This document shows, piece by piece, positions 28,952 to 35,687 of a DNA stretch of 38,171 bases. The position numbers and the translations under genes were made by a program. The DNA comes from VAXT01 sp035318925. Its GTDB lineage: Bacteria; Actinomycetota; Thermoleophilia; Gaiellales; Gaiellaceae. The DNA lies in NCBI GenBank assembly GCA_035318925.1, contig DATHDS010000020.1:1-38171 (forward strand). Direction: 5' to 3'. A model generated the notes under the pieces. The model saw only the letters and a list, made by a program, of their open reading frames with translations, did not search any database and was not told the DNA's origin. Each line of letters begins with the position of its first letter. Position 1 is the stretch's first letter.

Positions 28952-31576
28952 TCAGCCGCTGGAGGGCTCGGACGGCTTCGCTTCGCCCGCGGCTCCTGCC
29001 GGCTTCCTGCGGCGGTTGCGGCCGCCGCGGCTGCCTCGGCGCGTGCGTTTCTTCGGGGGCGGCTGCTCGCCCTCGGCTGCTGCCGAGTTGTCGCCGTCGG
29101 TGCCGAGATCCGCGGAGGGGACATGGATCGTGGCGGCCGCCCGCGCGCCGTCGGGCTTGGGCTCGTCGGGCTTGCGCTCCCGCGGCTGACGCGGGCGCTG
29201 CGCTGGTTGCGGCTCTGGCTTCGGCACCCGCTCCGCCGGAGGCTCGCCGTTCTCGGCGGCAATCGCCGCCGCCGGCTTCTTGCGCCGGTTTCGGCCGCCG
29301 CGGGAGCCGCGCCTGGTTCGCTTCTTCGCCGGCGCAGCACCATCGGGCTTCGCCTCGGCAACGGGCTCCTCGGTCGGAGCCTCCTCGTCGGCGACCGCCT
29401 CGATGGTCTCTTCGGCTGCCTCTGGAGCAGACTCCGCCGCTTTCTCGATCGCGGGAGCCAGCGCCTCGGCGTTCTCGCCAGTCTTCCTGCGGACGGCGCG
29501 CGTCGGCTTCTCGGCCTCGGACTCGGCGGTGATCGGGGCGTCGACCTTGCCGGTCGCGGGCTGGACGAGCGTCGCGTACGCCGTCCCGTCGAGCACGCGC
29601 TCGACGCGGGCCTTGACCTTCTTGCCGACGAGCTTCGACGCATCGGCGACGGAGACGGCCAGGCCGTCGAGCTTGCCCATGCCCGCGTCCGCGTCGTGGC
29701 GGCCGACCTCGACGAGCTCGACCCGAATCTCGGCGCCTTCCTCGATGGGGGCCTTCGGCGCGATGTCGACGAGCTTGCCCTCGGCGCCGACCTTGAAGTG
29801 GTCGAGCGGGACACCGGCCTTGCCCTCGATGAAGAACCTGCGCTTCGAGAGCCGCTCGATCTCGGTCAGGCGCAGAGCACCGGGGCCGATGACGTGCGAG
29901 GCGACGTTCTCCTCGAGCTCGACGCGGAAGGCCTCGACGCCGCGCTTCGAGTTCGCAGCGAGCGCCCGCAGGCGCCGCTCGGCGTCGATCGCGGCCGAGT
30001 GCGTGGAGAGGACGATCCCGTCTCCCGCGCAGGTCGGGCACTTCTGCGTGAGGATCTCGCGCGGGCCCTCGGTCACATTCTGGCGCGTCATCTCGACGAG
30101 CCCGAGCGGCGAGATCTCGACGACGTAGGTCTTCGTCCGGTCTCGCTCGAGCTCGGTCTTCAGGGCCTCCTCGACGGTCGCCCGGTTCTTCGGGCTCCCC
30201 ATGTCGATGAAGTCGATGACGATGATCCCGCCGATGTCGCGCAGCCGCAGCTGGTGGACGACTTCCTTGACCGCTTCGAGGTTGTTCGCCGTGATCGTGT
30301 CCTCGAGCCGCCCGGCCGAGCTCTTCGAGCGCGAGCCGACGAAGCGTCCGGTGTTGACGTCGATGACCGTGAACGCCTCGGCGTAGTCGAAGACGAGGTA
30401 GCCGCCGGAGGGCAGGTCGACCCGGCGCGAGAGCGTCGATTTGATCGCGTCCTCGACGCCCGTCTGCTCGAAGAGCGGCGTCTTCTCGCGGTAGCGGATG
30501 ACGCGGTCGACCATGTGCGGCGAGGTCTTCTTCAGGTAGCCGACGATGCGCTTGTGCGTGCGCTCGTCGTCGATGACGGCCTTCTCGAAGTCGCCGGTGA
30601 AGAGGTCGCGCGTGACACGCAGGGGCAGCTCGGCCTCCTGGTAGACGAGCGCGGGCGCTTTCGCTTTCTCGGCGTTGGCCTCGATCGACTTCCAGAGGCG
30701 CTGGAGGAAGACGAGGTCGCGCTCGACGTCCTCGGCCGAGGCGCCTTCGGCTGCGGTGCGGACGATGACGCCGCCTTTCTTGGGCGCGATCGCCTTGACG
30801 ATGTCGCGCAGGCGATCGCGCTCGGCGTCCTCGAGCCGGCGCGAGACGCCGAGGCCCTCGCCGTGCGGGACGAAGACGACGAAGCGGCCCGGGAGCGAGA
30901 TCTCGGTGGTGAGCCGCGCGCCCTTCGACTTCATCGGGTCCTTGACGGACTGAACGAGGATCTCCTGGCCGCGCTTGATCAGGTCCTGGATCTTTCGGCC
31001 GTGTCTTTTGCCTTCGAGCTCGGGGCCGACGATCTCGTCGACGTAGAGGAACCCGTTCTTCTCGAGGCCGATCTCGACGAACGCGGCCTCCATGCCCGGG
31101 AGGACGTTGTCGACGGTGCCCTTGTAGATGTTGCCCGCGATCGAGCGGCGCTCGGGGCGCTCGAGGTAGACCTCGGCGGGCCGGCCGTCTTCGATGACGG
31201 CGACGCGCTGTTCGCCGACGTCGACGGAGACGAGGAGCTCGCGCTTCGCCTTCGGAAGCGGGGGTCGCCGAGCCGGGACCCGGCGTCGTGATTGCTGTTG
31301 CGAGCGCTGGGCTCGCTGCCGCTGAGCCGGCTTGCGCTCGGGCTTCTTCTCAGCGGCCTTGGGCTCTTCTTTGACCGCGGCCTCGGTGGCAGCGCCGGCC
31401 GTGCCCACAGGCTTGCGCCGGTTGCGCCCGCCTCGCGAGCCGCGTCTACGTCGTGGTCGAGTGGATTGTGCGCCCGCCTCGGCGGGCGTCTGGGTTACTG
31501 CAGGTGGTGCGGGTCGAGGCGCACTCTCACTGGGCGCCCGGTCCGTGCGTAGCTTGCGTCGAAACAACTTCAGCAA
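28952..31576 (-). CDS. rne: Ribonuclease E/G
   Basis: 874 residues from TTG 31576, with AAGGAG 7 nt upstream. N-terminal ~110 residues: disordered, Arg/Pro/Glu-rich. Catalytic core ~111-540: S1-like part (GNIYKGTVDNVLPGMEAAFVEIGLEKNGFLYVDE), DNase I-like part with magnesium residues D406 (TVIDVNTG) and D455 (IVIDFIDM), and the zinc-link CPTC (513-516). A TRAM/S1-like stretch follows (~640-670), then an Ala/Glu tail with basic boxes. It is the main mRNA/rRNA-processing endonuclease. The motif RGSRGGRNRRK occurs three times, once before and twice after the core. It is normally next to rplU in actinobacteria; here two unrelated genes intervene. Confidence 0.93.
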   Translation of the reverse strand: MLKLFRRKLRTDRAPSESAPRPAPPAVTQTPAEAGAQSTRPRRRRGSRGGRNRRKPVGTAGAATEAAVKEEPKAAEKKPERKPAQRQRAQRSQQQSRRRVPARRPPLPKAKRELLVSVDVGEQRVAVIEDGRPAEVYLERPERRSIAGNIYKGTVDNVLPGMEAAFVEIGLEKNGFLYVDEIVGPELEGKRHGRKIQDLIKRGQEILVQSVKDPMKSKGARLTTEISLPGRFVVFVPHGEGLGVSRRLEDAERDRLRDIVKAIAPKKGGVIVRTAAEGASAEDVERDLVFLQRLWKSIEANAEKAKAPALVYQEAELPLRVTRDLFTGDFEKAVIDDERTHKRIVGYLKKTSPHMVDRVIRYREKTPLFEQTGVEDAIKSTLSRRVDLPSGGYLVFDYAEAFTVIDVNTGRFVGSRSKSSAGRLEDTITANNLEAVKEVVHQLRLRDIGGIIVIDFIDMGSPKNRATVEEALKTELERDRTKTYVVEISPLGLVEMTRQNVTEGPREILTQKCPTCAGDGIVLSTHSAAIDAERRLRALAANSKRGVEAFRVELEENVASHVIGPGALRLTEIERLSKRRFFIEGKAGVPLDHFKVGAEGKLVDIAPKAPIEEGAEIRVELVEVGRHDADAGMGKLDGLAVSVADASKLVGKKVKARVERVLDGTAYATLVQPATGKVDAPITAESEAEKPTRAVRRKTGENAEALAPAIEKAAESAPEAAEETIEAVADEEAPTEEPVAEAKPDGAAPAKKRTRRGSRGGRNRRKKPAAAIAAENGEPPAERVPKPEPQPAQRPRQPRERKPDEPKPDGARAAATIHVPSADLGTDGDNSAAAEGEQPPPKKRTRRGSRGGRNRRRKPAGAAGEAKPSEPSSG

Positions 31577-31724
31577 ACGAAATCTCCTTCTGTGGCGCGC
31601 GCGCAGACGACACCCGAAGGGCGGTGCGCGCGCAGCGTGGGTAAGTGGAAAAACTCATAAAAACGTCGGTTCCTAGGCTAGCAGCAGGTGGAGTTGCCGC
31701 TCCTTAGGACATCGGCCGTCGTCG

Positions 31725-31754
31725 GCGGTGCCATGAGCCGCGGTGCCATGAGCC
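31725..31754. repeat. Two perfect tandem copies of a 15-mer
   Basis: GCGGTGCCATGAGCC occurs twice back to back, followed by a partial CATGG. Non-coding. Function unknown; it may be simple slippage. Confidence 0.7.
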
Positions 31755-31852
31755 ATGGAACGTGCCTCTGTTATCGGACACGGCTTCGACCCCCGCCGCT
31801 TCCATGTGGTGTGACCATCCTCGGTTGGAGACGAGTTGCGGCAGTTGGCCAC

Positions 31853-31874
31853 ACCGTACCGTTTTAGGTACGGT
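31853..31874. promoter_or_regulatory. Upstream operator of abiE (O1)
   Basis: Inverted repeat ACCGTAC, 8-nt spacer CGTTTTAG, GTACGGT. Arms are identical to O2 and the spacer also contains GTTTT. Its centre is 47 bp upstream of the O2 centre. It is the expected kind of site for the AbiEi antitoxin, which represses its operon by binding paired inverted repeats. Confidence 0.7.
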
Positions 31875-31896
31875 AAGCGCCACGGTCGCCTCCGGC

Positions 31897-31924
31897 AAAA
31901 CCGTACTGTTTTCGGTACGGTTTT
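31897..31924. promoter_or_regulatory. Downstream operator of abiE (O2)
   Basis: Arms AAAACCGTAC and GTACGGTTTT around the 8-nt spacer TGTTTTCG, 10 perfect pairs. It covers the -35 position and touches the extended -10 TGGTATACT (31924-31932), so a bound repressor would occlude the promoter. Confidence 0.75.
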
Positions 31925-31932
31925 GGTATACT
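31924..31932 (+). promoter_or_regulatory. Extended -10 promoter (TGGTATACT) of abiEi
   Basis: TATACT ends at 31932, 7 nt before ATG 31940, with TG one base upstream. It predicts a leaderless abiEi mRNA and matches the promoter of the RHH/MazF-like pair at 24214-24222. Confidence 0.6.
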
Positions 31933-31939
31933 CTGACTC

Positions 31940-32491
31940 ATGCCGTTCACAGCTACATACCGTCGGCGCCTGCGCGAGCGGGCTCTCGACCAGTACGGCT
32001 ACGTGACGACCCGTGACGCCGAGGAGCTCGGCATCCCGCCGGTCGAGCTACGAAAGCTGTATCAGCGTGGCGGGCTTGAACACATCGGCCGCGGCCTTTA
32101 CCGCTTCGATGACATCCCGCGCACTGGCCGGGATCAGTTCATGGAGGCGGTTCTTCGGGTGGGGCCGGACGCCGTCCTGGTCGGCGACGCCGTTCTTGCG
32201 TTGCACGACCTTGCACTCGCTAACCCGCGCCGACTGCGAGTCGCGACCCGAAAGCGTGCCCGTCAGCAGCTACCTGCATTTCTCAAGGTTGAGCAGCGTG
32301 AGTTGGCACCCGAGGAACAGACTGTCTACGAGGGGATTCCGACAACTACGGTGGCGAAGGCGCTGCTTGACTGCCGTGGAAAGATCATGAACGAGCGCCT
32401 TCTGGAGGCGGCTCACGAAGCCATCCGAACGGGCCTCCTGCGTCGAAATGAGGCGAAGCGGGTTTTCGCCGAACTCGGAGCGGCTAGCTGA
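31940..32491 (+). CDS. abiEi: AbiEi-type antitoxin / transcriptional repressor
   Basis: 183 residues. The N-terminal winged helix (RRRLRERALDQYGYVTTRDAEELGIPPVELRKLYQRGGLEHIGRGLYRF) is the AbiEi DNA-binding domain, with the usual L..gglxxixRGxYr ending. The C-terminal domain (DAVLVGDAVLALHDLALAN ... TTTVAKALLDC ... ALLD.) is the antitoxicity domain. Type IV toxin-antitoxin systems: AbiEi represses its own operon and counters AbiEii without direct binding. Two matching operators lie upstream; the mRNA is probably leaderless. Its stop overlaps the CTG start of the toxin. Confidence 0.87.
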   Translation: MPFTATYRRRLRERALDQYGYVTTRDAEELGIPPVELRKLYQRGGLEHIGRGLYRFDDIPRTGRDQFMEAVLRVGPDAVLVGDAVLALHDLALANPRRLRVATRKRARQQLPAFLKVEQRELAPEEQTVYEGIPTTTVAKALLDCRGKIMNERLLEAAHEAIRTGLLRRNEAKRVFAELGAAS

Positions 32492-33351
32492 TCGAGCAGC
32501 GAGAAGCGCCGCCGAACGTCGCCTCGCTCGAACAGCGGCTGATCAACCTCGGGCGAGAGCGCGGGATACCGCTGCGCCGCATGCAACGCGTCGTGGCGAA
32601 CACAGTCGTTGGACAGATGCTTCCGCCCGGCGTCGTGAAGGGTGGTACCGCCATGAAGGTGCGGGTGGGCGAGGCGGCGAGTCGGTTCACGCCTGACTTC
32701 GACGCTTCGCGCGGAGCGCAAGTAACCCTCGAGGATTACTTGGATCAGCTCGGCGATCTCCTCGCCGAGGGCTGGGGTGGTTTCACCGGAACTGTGAGGG
32801 CACGCCAGGCGAGGGAGCCAGAGGGTGTGCCGGCGGAATATGTGATGGTGCCTTTCGATCTTCGGCTTGCCTTTCGGGACAGGCATTGGCTGACTGTTCG
32901 ATTCGAGCTGGGACGCGACGAGGTTGGAAGCACCGAACAGCCCGATTTACGACTCGCAGAGGACATTGTTGAGATCTTTGCGATTCTCGGTCTTCAGCGG
33001 CCCGAGCCGCTGCCCGTCATGGCGCTGGAGCACCAAGTCGCACAGAAGCTTCATGCGTGCACGTTCATCGACCCAAACACCGGCGCGAACGAGCGCGCGC
33101 ACGACCTGGTCGACCTTCAGATCCTTGATCAGGAAGAGACGATCGACCTCGCGGCCGTCGAGACCATCGCTCAGCGGCTCTTCGCATCACGCCGAGCCCA
33201 GGAATGGCCACCTGTCGTCAGCGCCCACGAAGGATGGGACACTATTTATGCCGAGGCCGCAGAGGGACTCGAGGTCATCGACGGAGTCGCCGCTGCAGTC
33301 GAATGGACAAACGACTTCATCGTCCGAGTAACCGAGGCTCCGGCCGGCTGA
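32488..33351 (+). CDS. abiEii: AbiEii-type nucleotidyltransferase toxin, apparent CTG start
   Basis: 287 residues from CTG 32488. The family N-terminus (SLEQRLINLGRERGIPLRRMQRVVANTVVGQML) lies upstream of the first ATG (32581), and the frame holds no ATG, GTG or TTG there. An in-frame TAG (32485-32487) immediately precedes the CTG, and GGAG sits 7 nt upstream. Catalytic motifs: VKGGTAMKVRVG ... DFD (GSxxDxD type), K in HQVAQKLHA, and RAHDLVDLQIL. AbiEii toxins transfer nucleotides to tRNA or other targets and cause abortive phage infection or growth arrest. Composition is less G+C-rich than the core genes, suggesting transfer. Confidence 0.87.
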   Translation: MIEQREAPPNVASLEQRLINLGRERGIPLRRMQRVVANTVVGQMLPPGVVKGGTAMKVRVGEAASRFTPDFDASRGAQVTLEDYLDQLGDLLAEGWGGFTGTVRARQAREPEGVPAEYVMVPFDLRLAFRDRHWLTVRFELGRDEVGSTEQPDLRLAEDIVEIFAILGLQRPEPLPVMALEHQVAQKLHACTFIDPNTGANERAHDLVDLQILDQEETIDLAAVETIAQRLFASRRAQEWPPVVSAHEGWDTIYAEAAEGLEVIDGVAAAVEWTNDFIVRVTEAPAG

Positions 33352-33458
33352 TTTCCGGGGTTAGCCGAAGGTTCGCCCCTGCGCGAGAACTATTGGGCCG
33401 CCCTCGGCTCTTGGTGTCGTCCTGGGATTCGCACGCGTCGACTTTTCGGTGGTAGTTC

Positions 33459-34934
33459 ATGATTCTCCCCTTAGACTCCGCACCGATGTCGTTAGACAGC
33501 GGGGTCGATATCCAGGAGAAATGGCAGCCGGCGCGGCTGATCCCGGTCGCGGGCATCCGCGGGCAAGAGGAGCAGGAGCGGCGTGCAACCTCCGCGTTGC
33601 TCGCGGTGATGGGCGCGGTGCCGCAGTTCGGGCACGCGCTGCTCGGCGGACTCGGAGCACCAAAGGGAAGGATCAGCACGTTCGCCGAGGTTCAGTTCAA
33701 GAACGTCGACGGCCAGGTTTCGATTCCCGACGGCGCGATCGTGATTGAGCGCGGCAAGACGCACTGGCGCGCGCTCGTCGAGGTGAAGACCGGAAGCACA
33801 GCCTTGAAGACCGAGCAGGTGAGCAATTACCTCGACCTCGCACGTGACCACGGCCTCGATGCCGTCGTGACGATCTCGAACCAGATCACGGCACGGCCGA
33901 CGGATTCGCCGGTCGCGGTCGACAAGCGGAAGCTGAAGAAGGTCGGCTTCTACCATCTTTCGTGGTGGCGGATCATCACCGAAGCGGTGTTGCAGTACCG
34001 CTTCCGCGGTGTCTCCGATCCCGATCAGGCGTGGATTCTCGGGGAGCTGATCGCCTATCTCGACCACGAGAACTCCGGCGCGAGCGGCTTCCAGGACATG
34101 GGAGAGAGTTGGGTTCGTGTCCGGGATGCTGCTCGCCAGGGGACGCTCCGCGGTGCCGACAAGGAAGTGCGCGCGGTGGCTGAGCGCTGGGAGCAGTTCA
34201 TCGAATACCTCGTTCTCGGTCTATCGCAGGATCTCGGCGCCGACGTCGAACCTGTACGACCGCGGAAGCAGACCCTTCCAGAGCGTCTCGACGCCGTTGT
34301 GCAAGGCCTAGCGGCGAACGGCGCTCTGGCCGGTGCTGTTCGCGTGCCCGACGCGATCGCTTCGCTCGCTCTTTATGCCGACTTGAAAGCTCGCCAGTTG
34401 ACGACAAGCGTGAGCGTTGATGCGCCGCGAGAAGGACGTCCGGCCTCAAGGATCAGCTGGATGCTCCGGCAACTCGCAGAGGCTCCAGCGGGATTGCGGA
34501 TCACCGTCGCCTTTGCCAATGCGCGCGAGACGACCTCGCTGTTGCTCAGCGAGGCGCACGAGTATCCGCAACGTCTACTCAGCCCGACGGATCCGAAGAG
34601 AGAGCCCCGAACATTCGAGCTCGCGCTGACGCGGCCGCTGGGGCTGAAGTCCGGGAAAGGCCAGGGCTCGTTCGTGCGCGAAACGCGCCGTCAGCTCATC
34701 GATTTCTATGGCGAGCTCGTCCAGGACTTGAAGCCGTGGCAAGCGAAGGCGCCCAAGCTGCCAGAGGCGCCCGCACAGGTGCCGGAGACACCGCAGCCAG
34801 AACCACCGCCCTTCGTAGCCGTTGACGAGCGCGAGGCCGGAGAGGCGACGACGCCGGCGGAGCCGCCGGTGGAGCCCACCCACGAGCAGCCGGGACTGGA
34901 TGCGTGGCCGCCGGGACAGCCCGGCGACGGGTAG
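33459..34934 (+). CDS. PD-(D/E)XK nuclease-like protein
   Basis: 491 residues from ATG 33459, with GGTGG about 8 nt upstream. The N-terminal ~170 residues form a restriction-endonuclease-like core: E38/E40 helix (EEQERRATSALLAVM), E77 (FAEVQF), D91 (SIPDGAIVI), E108-x-K110 (LVEVKTG) and a QVSNYLDLAR helix, giving the E...D...ExK metal site. The middle is all-alpha/beta of unknown fold; the tail is Pro/Glu-rich and disordered. There is no methyltransferase or helicase partner, so it is not an ordinary restriction system. It follows abiEii by 107 bp on the same strand and is likely part of a defence-type island. The target is unknown. Confidence 0.68.
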   Translation: MILPLDSAPMSLDSGVDIQEKWQPARLIPVAGIRGQEEQERRATSALLAVMGAVPQFGHALLGGLGAPKGRISTFAEVQFKNVDGQVSIPDGAIVIERGKTHWRALVEVKTGSTALKTEQVSNYLDLARDHGLDAVVTISNQITARPTDSPVAVDKRKLKKVGFYHLSWWRIITEAVLQYRFRGVSDPDQAWILGELIAYLDHENSGASGFQDMGESWVRVRDAARQGTLRGADKEVRAVAERWEQFIEYLVLGLSQDLGADVEPVRPRKQTLPERLDAVVQGLAANGALAGAVRVPDAIASLALYADLKARQLTTSVSVDAPREGRPASRISWMLRQLAEAPAGLRITVAFANARETTSLLLSEAHEYPQRLLSPTDPKREPRTFELALTRPLGLKSGKGQGSFVRETRRQLIDFYGELVQDLKPWQAKAPKLPEAPAQVPETPQPEPPPFVAVDEREAGEATTPAEPPVEPTHEQPGLDAWPPGQPGDG

Positions 34935-35036
34935 CCTGACCGCGGCCAGGGGATGCATCGATCAGCCTGAGTAGCGCGCGACCGAACGCTTGCTGAGAGG
35001 ATCTTCGGCACCCAGCCGAACCAGGAGGTCGGAGCC

Positions 35037-35669
35037 ATGGAACCAGGCACCCAGATGAATGAGCGCTACCCGGTCGAGTTCTCGGTCGAGTATCCCGATC
35101 GCGACCTCGACCGGCTCACCACGGCATTCAGGATCTTGTGGGTCATTCCGATCGCGATCGTCGCCGCGACGATCTCGGCCAGGCCCGGTATCCACGTCGG
35201 AACGGTTGCGGTCGGCGCGGGCGGCGTGCTCTTCCTGCCGGCGCTCCTGATGATCGTTTTCCGGCAGAAGTACCCGCGCTGGTGGTACGACTGGAACCTC
35301 GAGTTCGTCAGGTTCTCGAACCGGGTCGGCGTCTACTTCGCCCTGATGGACGATCGCTACCCGTCCACCGACGAGCGTCAGGCCGTCACGCTCGACTTCC
35401 CCTACCCCGACGCCCAGAACGACCTGAATCGCTGGCTGCCGCTCGTCAAGTGGTTCCTGGCGATCCCGCACTACATCGTGCTCATCTTCCTGTGGATCGC
35501 GTCGATCTTCGTCGTGATCTTCGCCTGGTTCTCGATCCTCTTCACCGGCCGCTACCCGCGCGGCTCGTTCGAGTTCGTCGAGGGCGTGCTCCGCTGGGAG
35601 AACCGCGTCGTCGCCTACGCGTTCGTGCTCGTAACGGACAAGTACCCGCCCTTCCAGTTGAGCCCGTAA
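35037..35669 (+). CDS. DUF4389 membrane protein
   Basis: 210 residues from ATG 35037 with AGGAGG 8 nt upstream. Membrane segments: ILWVIPIAIVAATIS, VGTVAVGAGGVLFLPALLMIVF and LVKWFLAIPHYIVLIFLWIASIFVVIFAWF. The signature LNRWLPLVKWFLAIPHY ... ILFTGRYPR ... FVEGVLRWENRVVAY ... DKYPPF is diagnostic for DUF4389, a family of unknown function common in actinobacteria. It is followed after 18 nt by the cyclase/NB-ARC gene, so probably co-transcribed. Confidence 0.88.
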   Translation: MEPGTQMNERYPVEFSVEYPDRDLDRLTTAFRILWVIPIAIVAATISARPGIHVGTVAVGAGGVLFLPALLMIVFRQKYPRWWYDWNLEFVRFSNRVGVYFALMDDRYPSTDERQAVTLDFPYPDAQNDLNRWLPLVKWFLAIPHYIVLIFLWIASIFVVIFAWFSILFTGRYPRGSFEFVEGVLRWENRVVAYAFVLVTDKYPPFQLSP

Positions 35670-35687
35670 CGGCTCATCATTGAGTCC

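Larger units (their letters stand above)
31577..31939. other. 363-bp intergenic region between rne and abiEi
   Basis: Divergent regulatory region. Next to rne there is a GC-alternating stretch (about 31589-31640) that can fold as an imperfect hairpin in the rne 5' leader, possibly relevant since RNase E regulates its own mRNA in E. coli. The middle is A/T-richer with a 15-bp tandem repeat. Toward abiEi there are two 22-bp operators and an extended -10. No convincing gene: the open frames on both strands cross the palindromes and have no ribosome-binding site or family match. Confidence 0.6.

Noticed and set aside
28348..29814. Fusion of the nucleotidyltransferase to a 288-residue N-terminal extension
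   Set aside because: The extension is an alternative frame of the rne tail with Ser/Arg/Pro shadow composition; the domain begins just after the rne stop.
31704..31898. 64-aa minus-strand frame, and an overlapping plus-strand frame at 31762-32016, in the rne-abiEi gap
   Set aside because: Both cross the operator palindromes, lack ribosome-binding sites and show no recognisable family; the region is regulatory.
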